A program made the position numbers and the translations under genes. From Thalassotalea_H castellviae (GTDB lineage: Bacteria; Pseudomonadota; Gammaproteobacteria; Enterobacterales; Alteromonadaceae), in contig NZ_JAVRIF010000001.1 of assembly GCF_031846185.1 (NCBI RefSeq), positions 186,001 to 250,000 of the forward strand: a stretch of DNA of 64,000 bases. The letters run 5' to 3'. A model generated the notes under the pieces. That model ran no database searches and was not told where the DNA came from. It saw only the letters and a list, made by a program, of their open reading frames with translations. Positions 46,434 through 56,355 of the stretch are shown piece after piece (the first letter of the stretch is position 1; each line of letters starts with the position of its first letter).

Positions 46434-46470
46434 AAAAAGGTTGGCGACTAAGCCAACCTTTTTATTTTAT
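46434..46470. terminator. deoD terminator (bidirectional)
   Basis: AAAAAGGTTGGC-GACTAA-GCCAACCTTTTT followed by ATTTTAT. It lies between convergent deoD and the TonB receptor gene and can serve both. Confidence 0.85.
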
Positions 46471-46503
46471 ACTTCATTAATTAAGTACATTTATTCAAGC
46501 TAA

Positions 46504-48762
46504 TTAGTAAAAATCAGCTTTGAATTCAAGTCCCCAAAATACCGGCTCATTAACATAGCCAGTTAAGTTGTTGAAATCGATAGCACCTGTTAACTGCTCT
46601 TCATCGGTAATATTTCGACCAAAAGCTGCTACTTCGTAATCAGCCGACTCACCTGACCATTGATAGCCAACACGAATACCGCCTTCTAATAATGCATCAC
46701 CGGTAAATTCTGTAGATTCATATAAAAAGAAGTTTACTTTGCTTCGATATGACCAATCTGAATAAACATAAAGCTCACCATTTTGCACTTCCTTCGACCA
46801 ACGAAGCGCTATATTACTGATCCATTCAGGCGATTGCGGTAATGGATTTCCGTCGATTATTGCTTGGCCATCTCCACGAATCGTATCAGTGACCGTACAA
46901 CCACCACCACAAGGAGCAACACCAATTGAACCATCTTGAAGCTCAGTATTGTTATAACTTACACTGCCTGTTAATACTAAATCAGCATTGATAAACCACT
47001 CGCCGTCTAGCTCAAAACCATAACCAACCGCTTTATCCGCATTTAATAAACGCGCTAAGTTACCTTCACCACCAACAGCCGTTAATTGTTGATCACTGAC
47101 TTGATAATAAAAAATTGCACCATCTAAACGTGCCATATTATCTGCGCTAACGGTTTTAAAACCCGTTTCACCTGAAAGTACCGTTTCTGAATCTGCAGTC
47201 GTTGCATTTCCAGAAAACAATAAGTTACGACCTTGAATACTTGGCGCACGATAACCTCGGGCAATACGAGCATAAACATTGGTCTCATCTGTCCATTTAT
47301 AACTTAAGCTTAAATCACCGCTGACTTGTGAATCGTCAACTGATGATTTTTCGCTAAAGCTTGGCGCGCCAAAAGGCGACTGAACTAACGTACCATCCCA
47401 ATCTCGTTCGTCATTTGAATAACGTAAACCACCATTTAAACTTAATTTATCAGAAAGTTCGTAATCCCATGAACCAAATACCGCCCATGCAGTTGTTTGC
47501 ATATTCTGTACTGCGATACCGTTCTGAGCACCGTTGGCCAATGTGTCAAAGCTTAGGTTATTGATCGTTAAGTCTTCATCAAAATAGAAAAAACCAAATT
47601 GATAATCTAATTGACCTAATTCATTGCTCGCAACGCGTATTTCTTGTGTTATTTGCTTATGATCAGGCATTGCCGCGCCCGTTTCAGAAGGGAATGGGAT
47701 AAAACCTGGTCCCATGTAAGGTAAGAATGAGGCTCCGTAACCACCATCAATATCACCTACCGAGAACATTTCCGCTGATTCATAGCCACTAACAGACGTT
47801 AACGTGTGATTCCCCATATCATAAGATAACTTTAAACTTGCGCCTGACATTTCGATTGTTTGGTTATTACGACTAGCGGCATCGTGGTAAACCACTTCGC
47901 GATCAAAGTCAGAAACTAAATCGTTGGTACCCGGCTTAATAATATTGGCGCGAAAAACACGAGCATCGGCTTCAGCGTCTCTGAAATGATAATTAAAAAG
48001 TGCGTTAAACTTATCACTTGGCTCCCAAAGTAGTTGAATACGTCCAGCTGTTTCGCTGTAACCACCTAACTCATCTTTTGCTTCAAAGCCTGGTGCTTCG
48101 TTGTCAATCCAATCATCACGGTCTTGCTGTAATAATGAAACACGTGCAGATAAATCATCGGTTAAACCACCGCCAACCGCTAATCTAAAGTCAGTTGAAC
48201 CGTAACTCCCGACACTAGCTGAAACAGAAGCATCAAAGTCTTGCGTAGGCTTTTTCGACTGAACTTTAATAATACCGGCGGTAGTATTTCGGCCAAATAA
48301 AGTCCCTTGAGGACCACGTAATACTTCTACGCGCTCAAGGTCAAACATCGGCATACCTTTGGTTAATGAGTTTTCTAATACCACATCATCATAAACTAAA
48401 GAGACAGGTTGAGAGGCTAATAAATCAAAATCTGTATTACCTAAACCACGAATATAAAAACGTGGGAAAGTACGACCAAATGAAGACTCAATTAATAAAC
48501 TAGGTACTTTGCCTGATAACGCACGAACATCCATACCTGATGAACCTAAGATTTCCATTTTCTTAGTCGATAAAGCCGACACAGCAATTGGAACATCTTG
48601 AACATTTTCAGTTCTTTTACGCGCAGTTACTTGAATAACTTCAATACCTACTACTTCTTCTTGAGCTTCTTCGGCAATTGAAGTGGCTGAATAGCCTAAC
48701 GTGGTAGAAAGTAATGCAGCTTGCACACTAGTGGCAAGCGTAGTTCGTCCGAACAGTTTCAT
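46504..48762 (-). CDS. TonB-dependent outer membrane receptor, probably for nucleosides
   Basis: A 752-aa receptor. Signal peptide in the first 35 residues (MKLFGRTTLATSVQAALLST, cleaved near SIAEEA), a TonB-box-like EVIQVTARKR, plug domain with RIxGLG-like YIRGLGN and VEVLRGPQGTLFGRNTTAG, then a beta-barrel ending in WGLEFKADFY. The ATG at 48760-48762 follows GGGAG; a start five codons upstream is rejected. The substrate is inferred only from position between deoD and deoB. Confidence 0.88.
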   Translation of the reverse strand: MKLFGRTTLATSVQAALLSTTLGYSATSIAEEAQEEVVGIEVIQVTARKRTENVQDVPIAVSALSTKKMEILGSSGMDVRALSGKVPSLLIESSFGRTFPRFYIRGLGNTDFDLLASQPVSLVYDDVVLENSLTKGMPMFDLERVEVLRGPQGTLFGRNTTAGIIKVQSKKPTQDFDASVSASVGSYGSTDFRLAVGGGLTDDLSARVSLLQQDRDDWIDNEAPGFEAKDELGGYSETAGRIQLLWEPSDKFNALFNYHFRDAEADARVFRANIIKPGTNDLVSDFDREVVYHDAASRNNQTIEMSGASLKLSYDMGNHTLTSVSGYESAEMFSVGDIDGGYGASFLPYMGPGFIPFPSETGAAMPDHKQITQEIRVASNELGQLDYQFGFFYFDEDLTINNLSFDTLANGAQNGIAVQNMQTTAWAVFGSWDYELSDKLSLNGGLRYSNDERDWDGTLVQSPFGAPSFSEKSSVDDSQVSGDLSLSYKWTDETNVYARIARGYRAPSIQGRNLLFSGNATTADSETVLSGETGFKTVSADNMARLDGAIFYYQVSDQQLTAVGGEGNLARLLNADKAVGYGFELDGEWFINADLVLTGSVSYNNTELQDGSIGVAPCGGGCTVTDTIRGDGQAIIDGNPLPQSPEWISNIALRWSKEVQNGELYVYSDWSYRSKVNFFLYESTEFTGDALLEGGIRVGYQWSGESADYEVAAFGRNITDEEQLTGAIDFNNLTGYVNEPVFWGLEFKADFY

Positions 48763-48846
48763 GTAGTTCTCTCCCAAGGACTCATTAGTGTTATATAGTT
48801 AAAAAGAATTTCTTATAATCTCAGACATTATAGCGATTGTTTTATA

Positions 48847-50067
48847 TTAATTGTGTTTTTTAAATAAGTTTTTATAAAAACTTTGACCATATTCAAGCTT
48901 TTCAAGATTAAACATTTCAGCAATGGTTTGCCCTAAATCGGCAAAAGTTGAACGCTCACCGAGATCAACCGATGCAATATCATGATGATAAGCCAACATT
49001 GGCACGTATTCGCGTGTGTGATCATTGCCGTGCCACGTAGGGTCACAGCCGTGATCTGCGGTTAAAAATAATACATCGTCATTATTCATCGCCGCGAAAA
49101 TTTCAGGAAGCCGTTTATCAAACGCTTCAAGTGCTTTTGCGTAGCCAACTGCATCTCGTCGATGACCAAAATCTTGATCAAAGTTCACTAAATTAGTAAA
49201 GATTAAACTGTTATCTTGTGCACTAGTTAAATGTGAAATGGTAGCATCAACTAAAGCATCAATACCGGTTGCTTTTGTTTTTTCACTGATCCCTTGGTGA
49301 GCAAAAATATCGGCTATTTTACCCACACTGATCACATGTCCACCGGCCTGACAAAATTTGTCTAAAACGGTCGGCGCAGGCGGTAAAACAGAATAATCTC
49401 GTCGATTTCCTGTACGGACAAAATCATCAGAATTTTCGCCAATAAACGGTCTAGCAATGACGCGACCAATATTATAATCATCCAGTAATTCACGAACGGT
49501 TTCGCAATAGCTATATAGGTTATCTAAACCAAAATGTTCTTCATGAGCCGCTACCTGAAAGACACTATCTGCAGAGGTGTAACAAATAGGTAAACCCGTT
49601 TTGATATGTTCATTGCCTAACTTAGCAATAATATCCGTGCCTGAAGCATGACAATCACCTAAAACTCCAGCAAAACCCGTCGCATTATTGATCGATTCAA
49701 TCAATTTTTTTGGAAAACTAGGCACCGTTTTAGGAAAGTATCCCCAATCAAACAATACAGGCACGCCTGCCATTTCCCAATGACCACTTGGTGTATCTTT
49801 ACCGCTACTAATTTCCGCAGCATAACCATACGCTCCTTGGCTTAAACCGTAATTTTCGATAGGAAAAGTTTCTTTACCCGCCGCTAAACACGCATCTACC
49901 AAACCCATTGAAGCAAGGTTTGGCAGTGAAATTTTTTGCTGAGTTTGTTCAAAGTAATATTGTGCAAGATGAGCGAAAGTATTTGCAGGAACATCGCCAA
50001 ATTTGTCAGCATCGGGAGCATGTCCTATGCCAAAACTGTCCATTACTAAAATTATTGCTCTAGCCAC
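48847..50067 (-). CDS. deoB: Phosphopentomutase
   Basis: Converts (deoxy)ribose 1-phosphate to 5-phosphate, linking the phosphorylases to DeoC and the pentose pathway. The 406 aa start ARAIILVMDSFGIGHAPDA, with the metal-binding Asp, and hold SADSVFQVAAHE and FLTADHGCDPTW followed by the NDHTREY metal site. It is divergent from udk. Confidence 0.97.
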   Translation of the reverse strand: MARAIILVMDSFGIGHAPDADKFGDVPANTFAHLAQYYFEQTQQKISLPNLASMGLVDACLAAGKETFPIENYGLSQGAYGYAAEISSGKDTPSGHWEMAGVPVLFDWGYFPKTVPSFPKKLIESINNATGFAGVLGDCHASGTDIIAKLGNEHIKTGLPICYTSADSVFQVAAHEEHFGLDNLYSYCETVRELLDDYNIGRVIARPFIGENSDDFVRTGNRRDYSVLPPAPTVLDKFCQAGGHVISVGKIADIFAHQGISEKTKATGIDALVDATISHLTSAQDNSLIFTNLVNFDQDFGHRRDAVGYAKALEAFDKRLPEIFAAMNNDDVLFLTADHGCDPTWHGNDHTREYVPMLAYHHDIASVDLGERSTFADLGQTIAEMFNLEKLEYGQSFYKNLFKKHN

Positions 50068-50124
50068 ATTTCACTCCAAAAATTGATTTTATTTAATTTA
50101 CTTCATGACCAACTAGTCAAGTTA

Positions 50125-50137
50125 TGCTAATTTAGCA
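50125..50137. promoter_or_regulatory. Palindrome TGCTAA-T-TTAGCA between deoB and udk
   Basis: A perfect 13-bp palindrome in the divergent promoter region, 58 bp before deoB and about 50 bp before the udk -35. It might be an operator for the nucleoside genes; I find no second copy in the window. Confidence 0.3.
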
Positions 50138-50185
50138 CTAATCAATAAATAGTTATAGCGTATCGAGTCATTTGCTACGTTAATA

Positions 50186-50215
50186 TTGAGTATAGATTGG
50201 TAATTAAATTATACT
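50186..50215 (+). promoter_or_regulatory. Candidate udk-nupC-deoC promoter
   Basis: TTGAGT (50186-50191), 18-bp spacer, TATACT (50210-50215). It is placed about 68 bp before the udk start. Confidence 0.5.
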
Positions 50216-50282
50216 TAGCCAACAAAAATGTATTTTATTTCATTACTTTTATTTAATTTTAGTTCTTTTAAGGCAACTAGCA

Positions 50283-50930
50283 TTGCAAACGATTAAACCA
50301 ACAATTATTGCTATCACCGGCGCTTCAGCTTCAGGAAAAACCCTCTTTGCCCAAACGATTTATGATGAACTATTAGGTGAATTCGGCGAAAATAGTATCT
50401 CAATCATCAAGGAAGATGCTTATTACCGCGCACAAGATCATTTACCTATGGCTGAAAGAGAGCAAACTAACTATGATCACCCCGATGCTTTCGAACATGA
50501 ATTACTCTCTGAACACTTAACCCAACTATTGAATAATCAATCGATTGAAACACCTATTTATTGCTATCAAACGCATACAAGGACAGATCAAACAACACCT
50601 TTGAACCCAACGTCTATTATATTAGTCGAAGGAATATTGCTTTTTTCTAATCATACATTACGCGACTGCTTTGATATAAAAGTGTATATGGATACGCCTT
50701 TAGATATTTGTTTGATCAGAAGAATTCAACGTGACACTGTTGAGCGTGGCCGCAGTATCGAATCAATCACTAATCAATATATTAAAACGGTTCGACCAAT
50801 GTATTATCAACATATTGAACCGGAAAAATCTTGGGCTGATTTAGTGATCACCAAAGGCGGTAAAAATAGAATGGCAATAGAAGTATTAAAGGCGAAAATT
50901 CGTCAATTAATTAATCAGTACCAAAAATAA
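50283..50930 (+). CDS. udk: Uridine kinase
   Basis: Phosphorylates uridine and cytidine. The P-loop GASASGKT is at residues 13-20, and KEDAYYR, YDHPDAFE and RRIQRDTVERGR match the family. The 215-aa frame opens with TTG; AAGG nine bases before supports it, and no ATG is nearby. It starts the row udk-nupC-deoC-tdk-upp. Confidence 0.95.
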   Translation: MQTIKPTIIAITGASASGKTLFAQTIYDELLGEFGENSISIIKEDAYYRAQDHLPMAEREQTNYDHPDAFEHELLSEHLTQLLNNQSIETPIYCYQTHTRTDQTTPLNPTSIILVEGILLFSNHTLRDCFDIKVYMDTPLDICLIRRIQRDTVERGRSIESITNQYIKTVRPMYYQHIEPEKSWADLVITKGGKNRMAIEVLKAKIRQLINQYQK

Positions 50931-50975
50931 CCTTGTTCCACTAACCACAATAATAAAATATACAAAGAGGTTTTT

Positions 50976-52220
50976 ATGAATTTAGCGGCACTGCATGGCG
51001 TAATTGGCATCATAGCTTTATTACTCGTCGCGTATTTTTTTTCCAAAGATCGTAAAGCTATCAACTTTAGAACCGTTGGCTTAGCCTTTCTTTTACAACT
51101 AATGTTAGGCGCCTTTGTGCTTTATGTACCTTTTGGCAAGGATCTGCTTGGCTCATTCACCAATGGGGTGCAAGGTGTTATTGATAGCGCTAAAGCTGGA
51201 ATAAACTTTCTCTTTGGCGGCTTAGGTACAGATGCGATGTTTGAAAATGGCGTTGGATTTGTCTTTGCGGTTCGTGTTCTTCCTGTGATCATATTCTTTT
51301 CTTCACTTATTGCCGTGTTATATCACCTTAATATTATGCAATGGGTGATCCGGATCATAGGTGGTGGATTACAAAAACTTCTTAAAACCAGCCAGCCAGA
51401 ATCATTATCTGCTACGGCGAATATTTTTGTTGGCCAAACCGAAGCGCCATTAGTGGTACGCCCTTATATTGCAAAAATGACACAATCTGAGCTGTTTGCC
51501 GTAATGGTAGGTGGATTAGCATCTGTAGCAGGTTCAATATTAGCGGGTTACGCTGGCTTAGGCGTAGAACTTAAGTATCTCATTGCTGCCTCATTTATGG
51601 CGGCTCCTGGTGGATTATTGATGGCAAAAATAATCCTACCAGAAACTGAACATGACAAAATTAACACAACCAATATTGACATTCCTGAAGATGAAGAGAA
51701 ACCCGTGAATGTCATTGACGCTGCAGCTTCCGGCGCGGCTTCTGGATTAAAACTTGCCGTAAATGTTGGCGCGATGCTATTAGCCTTTATCGCTATCATC
51801 GCTTTACTAAACTCCTTAGTTACTGGAGTCACTGGGGCAATGGGATTTGAAGGTATCACTATCGAATGGATTTTAGGTTACTTATTTGCACCATTTGCTT
51901 TTTTAATTGGGGTACCTTGGGATGAAATGCTACAAGCGGGTAGTTTTATCGGACAGAAAATTGTCGTCAATGAGTTCTTTGCCTATGTCAATTTTGTTGA
52001 AATAAAAGACACACTTAGTCCTGTTACTCAAGCTATCATCACGTTCGCGTTATGTGGTTTTGCTAACTTATCTTCAATTGCCATATTACTAGGCGGTATT
52101 GGTTCAATGGCACCTAATCGACGTCCTGACATTGCCAAGTTAGGCATGAAGGCCATGCTTGCTGCAACACTTGCCAATTTAATGAGTGCCGCTATCGCTG
52201 GTGTATTTATCAGTTTATAA
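50976..52220 (+). CDS. nupC: Concentrative nucleoside transporter NupC
   Basis: A 414-aa inner-membrane CNT-family symporter that brings nucleosides in with H+ or Na+. About ten hydrophobic segments and the family motifs GQTEAPL and NEFFAY are present. It would take over from the TonB receptor at the inner membrane. AGAGG precedes the ATG. deoC follows after 11 bp. Confidence 0.96.
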   Translation: MNLAALHGVIGIIALLLVAYFFSKDRKAINFRTVGLAFLLQLMLGAFVLYVPFGKDLLGSFTNGVQGVIDSAKAGINFLFGGLGTDAMFENGVGFVFAVRVLPVIIFFSSLIAVLYHLNIMQWVIRIIGGGLQKLLKTSQPESLSATANIFVGQTEAPLVVRPYIAKMTQSELFAVMVGGLASVAGSILAGYAGLGVELKYLIAASFMAAPGGLLMAKIILPETEHDKINTTNIDIPEDEEKPVNVIDAAASGAASGLKLAVNVGAMLLAFIAIIALLNSLVTGVTGAMGFEGITIEWILGYLFAPFAFLIGVPWDEMLQAGSFIGQKIVVNEFFAYVNFVEIKDTLSPVTQAIITFALCGFANLSSIAILLGGIGSMAPNRRPDIAKLGMKAMLAATLANLMSAAIAGVFISL

Positions 52221-52231
52221 GAGAATTGAAT

Positions 52232-53020
52232 ATGTCTTCACAAAAAGAGATTGCCAAACTTGCCTTATCGTTAATGGATTTAACCAGCTTAACGGACCAA
52301 GAAACTGAGCAAGATATCATAAACTTATGTAAACAAGCGAAGTCGACAGCGGGTGATACGGCTGCAATTTGTATATATCCTCGCTTTATTCCTATTGCGA
52401 AAAAACAACTTGCATCACAAGGTAGTAATGACATTAAAATTGCTACAGTGACCAATTTTCCACATGGCAGTACCGACATCATTCAAGCGGTAAAAGAAAC
52501 CGCTGAAGCAATCGCCTTAGGCGCTGATGAAATTGATGTCGTCTTTCCTTATCACGCCTTAATACAAGGTGATGAGCAAATAGGGTTTGATTTAGTACAT
52601 GCTTGTAAACGTGCTTGTGGTAGTCATATTTTACTGAAGGTTATTATTGAATCAGGTGAATTAAAAACCGATGAACTGATCACCAAAGCGAGCGAAATAG
52701 CCATTAAAGCGGGTGCTGATTTTATAAAAACCTCAACCGGTAAGGTGGCAATAAATGCGACACTTCCAGCGGCAAAAACCATGTTAACAGTCATTAAACA
52801 GCTAAACCCTAATATCGGTTTTAAAGCCGCTGGTGGAGTAAAAAATGTTGAAGACGCCGCGCAATATCTCACTTTAGGCATGGATATTTTGGGTTCTTCA
52901 TGGCTTAGCCCTACTCATTTTCGTTTCGGTGCTAGTGGTTTACTTAATAATTTATTATTAACGCTTAGTGCTGATGAAACATCAGCAAATAACGTTAACC
53001 AAGACCAATCAACTTATTAA
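52232..53020 (+). CDS. deoC: Deoxyribose-phosphate aldolase
   Basis: Splits deoxyribose 5-phosphate to glyceraldehyde 3-phosphate and acetaldehyde, the carbon exit from DNA-derived nucleosides. The Schiff-base lysine lies in FIKTSTGK and the partner region in FKAAGGVKN; ADEIDVVF is also conserved. The ATG at 52232 (262 aa) with AGAGAA upstream is preferred over a TTG 6 bp earlier. Confidence 0.96.
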   Translation: MSSQKEIAKLALSLMDLTSLTDQETEQDIINLCKQAKSTAGDTAAICIYPRFIPIAKKQLASQGSNDIKIATVTNFPHGSTDIIQAVKETAEAIALGADEIDVVFPYHALIQGDEQIGFDLVHACKRACGSHILLKVIIESGELKTDELITKASEIAIKAGADFIKTSTGKVAINATLPAAKTMLTVIKQLNPNIGFKAAGGVKNVEDAAQYLTLGMDILGSSWLSPTHFRFGASGLLNNLLLTLSADETSANNVNQDQSTY

Positions 53021-53069
53021 GAATCGATTGATTATTTCATTATTTACAACTTCATTTAACTGATAAACC

Positions 53070-53645
53070 ATGGCCCAATTATATTTTTACTATTCAACGA
53101 TGAATGCGGGTAAATCTACGCATTTATTACAATCTTCTTATAATTATCGTGAGCGCGGTCTAAATACTGTTTTATATACAGCGATAATTGATGACCGCTT
53201 TGCCCAAGGCAAAGTATCCTCACGATTGGGGATCAATGCCGAAGCAAAATTGTTTGATCAACAAAGCAATATTTTAAATGAAGTGACCCAACTCAAACAA
53301 CAAAATCACATTGATTGTGTCTTAATCGATGAAGCACAGTTTTTAACCACTGAGCAAGTAAAACAGTTAACTGATATTGTTGACCATTTAAAAATTCCGG
53401 TTTTAGCCTACGGCATTAGAACTGATTTTTTAGGGCAAACTTTCAATGGCAGCGCTGCCCTACTTGCTTGGGCGGATAAACTTATTGAACTGAAAACTAT
53501 CTGCCATTGTGGTAAAAAAGCTAATTTTGTTATTCGTCGAGATGTCAACGGAAAGCCTGTGACTAACGGACAACAAATTGAAGTAGGCGGAAATGAAAAA
53601 TACGAATCTTTATGTCGTAGTCACTTCAAAGCACTAGTTTGGTAA
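53070..53645 (+). CDS. tdk: Thymidine kinase
   Basis: Type II thymidine kinase of 191 aa. The P-loop is MNAGKST, the Walker B-like region LIDEAQF carries the catalytic Glu, and four zinc Cys/His positions are seen in CHCGKKA and LCRSHF. It salvages thymidine imported through NupC. Downstream lies upp. Confidence 0.97.
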   Translation: MAQLYFYYSTMNAGKSTHLLQSSYNYRERGLNTVLYTAIIDDRFAQGKVSSRLGINAEAKLFDQQSNILNEVTQLKQQNHIDCVLIDEAQFLTTEQVKQLTDIVDHLKIPVLAYGIRTDFLGQTFNGSAALLAWADKLIELKTICHCGKKANFVIRRDVNGKPVTNGQQIEVGGNEKYESLCRSHFKALVW

Positions 53646-53696
53646 AAATAGTTAAGTATTCTACAGTTAAATAAGTTTCACATTATAGGATAACTC

Positions 53697-54323
53697 ATGG
53701 CGGTATATGCTAGTAATCACCCCTTAGTAAAACATAAAGTAAGTTTACTTCGTGACGATAAAATATCAGTTAAGTCGTTTAGAGAACTCACTAAAGAGCT
53801 TTCAGTGTTACTGACAATAGAAGCAACGACACAATTAACATTAGCAAACAAACCTTTAACCTGTTGGTCAGGCGTAATTTCTGCCCCTTTATTAGCGGAG
53901 AAACAACCGACCTTAGTACCAATTCTTCGCGCTGGTTTAGGTATGCTTGATGGTGCATTATCAATTTTACCTTGTGCTAAGGTGAGTGTGGTCGGTCTTA
54001 AACGAGATGAAGAGACCTTACAACCTATCAGTTATTATCAAAATATTGTTAATGATGTGAGCGAGCGACAAGCCATAATCATCGACCCTATGTTAGCGAC
54101 GGGCGGTACGGCTTTAGCGACTCTTAATTTATTAAAACAATCTGGTTGTAAGCACATTAAAGCAATATTTTTAGTTGCTGCGCCCGAAGGCATAAAAATT
54201 TTACAAGAAGCTCACCCTGATGTAGATTTATTTATAGGCATGATAGATAAAGAATTAAATGAACAAGGCTACATTTTACCAGGTTTAGGTGATGCGGGAG
54301 ATAAAATTTTTGGTACTTTATAA
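53697..54323 (+). CDS. upp: Uracil phosphoribosyltransferase
   Basis: Makes UMP from uracil and PRPP. The 208 aa include ILRAGLGMLDG and the PRPP-binding loop IIDPMLATGGTA, and end GDAGDKIFGTL, the usual C-terminus. It completes the base-salvage side of the nucleoside block. AGGA precedes the ATG. Confidence 0.97.
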   Translation: MAVYASNHPLVKHKVSLLRDDKISVKSFRELTKELSVLLTIEATTQLTLANKPLTCWSGVISAPLLAEKQPTLVPILRAGLGMLDGALSILPCAKVSVVGLKRDEETLQPISYYQNIVNDVSERQAIIIDPMLATGGTALATLNLLKQSGCKHIKAIFLVAAPEGIKILQEAHPDVDLFIGMIDKELNEQGYILPGLGDAGDKIFGTL

Positions 54324-54372
54324 GTTAGAGCATAAGTTAAGCAACTGTAAATTAACGTTTAATCGTGGCTTT

Positions 54373-55137
54373 TTGTTCAATGTTTATAAAGTCATTATCT
54401 CGTTTTTTTTCTGCTTAATTAGCTTGCAACTAAATGCCAATGAACAAGCTGCACAACCAGAAATCACGTTTTATACTGAAGTTTACCCGCCAGCAAATTA
54501 TTTTGAAAATGGCGAATTAAAAGGCATAACGGTTGATACGCTAAAAGCCATTTGGCAAGAACTTAAACAACCTGAACAATTTATCAACATAGTGCCTTGG
54601 GCAAGAGGTTATCGTAATACTTTAGATAAACCAAACAGCGCCTTATTCACTATGTCTAGAACACCACCACGTGAAAAGTTATTTAAATGGGTAGGGCCTA
54701 TTTTTAATTCCACTCATGTCATAATGACGAAAAAATCAAATCAGTTTAACTTTACAGAATTAACTCAATTATTTGAATACAAAGTTGCTGCAGTCAGAGG
54801 CGATATTTCTGAGATATCACTGATAAAATTAGGCTTTCCAAATCAAAATATTGCAAAAGTCACTGAACTCAAACTTGCATATAAAATGATGGAAACGGGT
54901 CGCGTAGACATGTTAGTTGCAACAATTCATGGCTTCCAACATTTAGCGCAACAACTTAATTTTGATCATACCAAATATGAAAATGTATGGCAGGTAAACA
55001 AGTTCGCCAATTATATTGCTTTTAATATTGAAACACCTGATAGCATTATTAAACAATACCAAACTGCCCTCAATAATATCAGCGAAGAACATTTGCAAAT
55101 TAAACAGAAATATAAATTAGCCCTTGAAGAGTATTAA
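54373..55137 (+). CDS. Periplasmic solute-binding protein-like (SBP family 3)
   Basis: A 254-aa protein in this reading. The N-terminus (FNVYKVIISFFFCLISLQLNA) is a signal peptide if the TTG at 54373 is the start; a longer frame from GTG/ATG near 54289 runs into upp and buries the signal. The mature part resembles amino-acid-type binding proteins: ITFYTEVYPPANYFENGELKG, then VPWARGYR and TMSRTPPREKLFKWVGPI. No ABC permease is near. Ligand unknown. Confidence 0.75.
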   Translation: MFNVYKVIISFFFCLISLQLNANEQAAQPEITFYTEVYPPANYFENGELKGITVDTLKAIWQELKQPEQFINIVPWARGYRNTLDKPNSALFTMSRTPPREKLFKWVGPIFNSTHVIMTKKSNQFNFTELTQLFEYKVAAVRGDISEISLIKLGFPNQNIAKVTELKLAYKMMETGRVDMLVATIHGFQHLAQQLNFDHTKYENVWQVNKFANYIAFNIETPDSIIKQYQTALNNISEEHLQIKQKYKLALEEY

Positions 55138-55269
55138 TCGAAGTGTTTTTTCGTAGTATTCGTGTTATTTTCTTCCTCACAAGTTATCATTGTTATAATT
55201 GCTTCATTTGAAATGGTTAACCCAAAGTAACATTTATATTTTTCAATTTAATTGTGATAAGGATTGAAA

Positions 55270-55941
55270 ATGCATAAAGTTTTAATACCTTTACTGGTTT
55301 TTGTTAGTTTCGCCTGTCAAACACAAAGTATCCGTGTCGGCGTACCAAATATTGACCATAGTAGTTACTCAAAGGGAAATATCTCCGCTAACGTTTTTGA
55401 GCATAAGCCGCTGTTTAAATGCATGGAAGACAGTTTGCAAACAGCTATAGATTGGCAAGGCTACCCCCTTTTAAGACTGATGAAAATGGTCGAAAATAAT
55501 AAATTGGATGCAAGTTTCCCCTTAATTTTTAATCAAGAGCGTGATAAAAAAGCTCACCGCAGTGAATATGTCAATGATGGGGTTTACTCTTGGGTAGCCA
55601 TAGACGAATCCGTTGATATGGCCGACCGAGAATTAGACGTTGGTGCCATGCGCGGCTCAGCACAACATAGCAAATTATCCGCTTTAAATTATAAATATAT
55701 ATATCTCTCTGATGAACACAGCAAGTTATTTACATTATTATTGGCTAGGAAACTAAAAGTGATCGTGATCTCAAAGTTTATTTTAGATAAATTTAGGCTA
55801 GAACACCCCGACACTAAGCTAACAATAAAAAAACAATTTGGTTTTCAAGTAGGTTTTTATATGTCGCCACAGTATCATGCCAATAACGCCAATAGTTTTA
55901 ATAAAGCAATAGCAGAATGTCGTCATTTATTTATCATTTAA
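55270..55941 (+). CDS. Second periplasmic solute-binding protein-like
   Basis: A 223-aa protein with signal peptide (HKVLIPLLVFVSFACQTQS). The body has the layout of family 3 binding proteins (LLRLMKMVENNKLDASFPLIFNQER region, split under 20 here as RLMKMVENNKLDASFP) and a C-terminal lobe with VGFYMSPQY. It is only distantly like the gene before it. AAGGA is placed before the ATG at 55270; a TTG 6 bp upstream is rejected. Orphan; ligand unknown. Confidence 0.75.
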   Translation: MHKVLIPLLVFVSFACQTQSIRVGVPNIDHSSYSKGNISANVFEHKPLFKCMEDSLQTAIDWQGYPLLRLMKMVENNKLDASFPLIFNQERDKKAHRSEYVNDGVYSWVAIDESVDMADRELDVGAMRGSAQHSKLSALNYKYIYLSDEHSKLFTLLLARKLKVIVISKFILDKFRLEHPDTKLTIKKQFGFQVGFYMSPQYHANNANSFNKAIAECRHLFII

Positions 55942-56229
55942 AAGAAAACAGATACGAATGCTAAAGCGACGTTTAGCCTGCTGCTTCAGCCCCCTTCTCA
56001 GCTACATTGCTGACTTAAGTAAAATATCAAGGTTAACATTCATTAGCATTCAACAAAATACCTTCTACTGTTAGCCGCTTAAGTGGTCTCGTTGGTTATC
56101 TCGATAATCCACCCACTTCGTCTCAATTTCAATTGTTCAATCAAAGCCTTTATCACAGCTAACTGCCTATCGACAAAAGACGATGAGATGAAATAAAAGA
56201 CACTTATTAGAATACTTACCCTATTAACA

Positions 56230-56246
56230 TGCACTTAAAACGTGCA
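56230..56246 (+). promoter_or_regulatory. NtrC-like enhancer site upstream of narK
   Basis: TGCACTTAAAACGTGCA is a 17-bp palindrome of the GCAC-N7-GTGC form that defines NtrC sites. Its centre is about 128 bp before the expected sigma-54 start, a normal enhancer distance. Confidence 0.65.
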
Positions 56247-56339
56247 AAAGTTCTCTAGAAGTGCAAATCACATTGCACCTTAAACGAAGCATCATGTATA
56301 AACCCTTGTTTTTAAATGATTAAATTTATTTCACTGCCG

Positions 56340-56355
56340 TGGCACTCACTTTGCT
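56340..56355 (+). promoter_or_regulatory. Sigma-54 promoter of narK
   Basis: TGGCAC-TCACT-TTGCT matches the -24/-12 consensus TGGCAC-N5-TTGCW at every defined position. The start would be near 56366, 33 bp before the narK ATG. Confidence 0.82.

Noticed and set aside
54289..54372. Longer N-terminus for the first solute-binding-like protein
   Set aside because: It starts inside upp and places 28 non-hydrophobic residues before the signal peptide; the internal TTG at 54373 gives a normal signal peptide.
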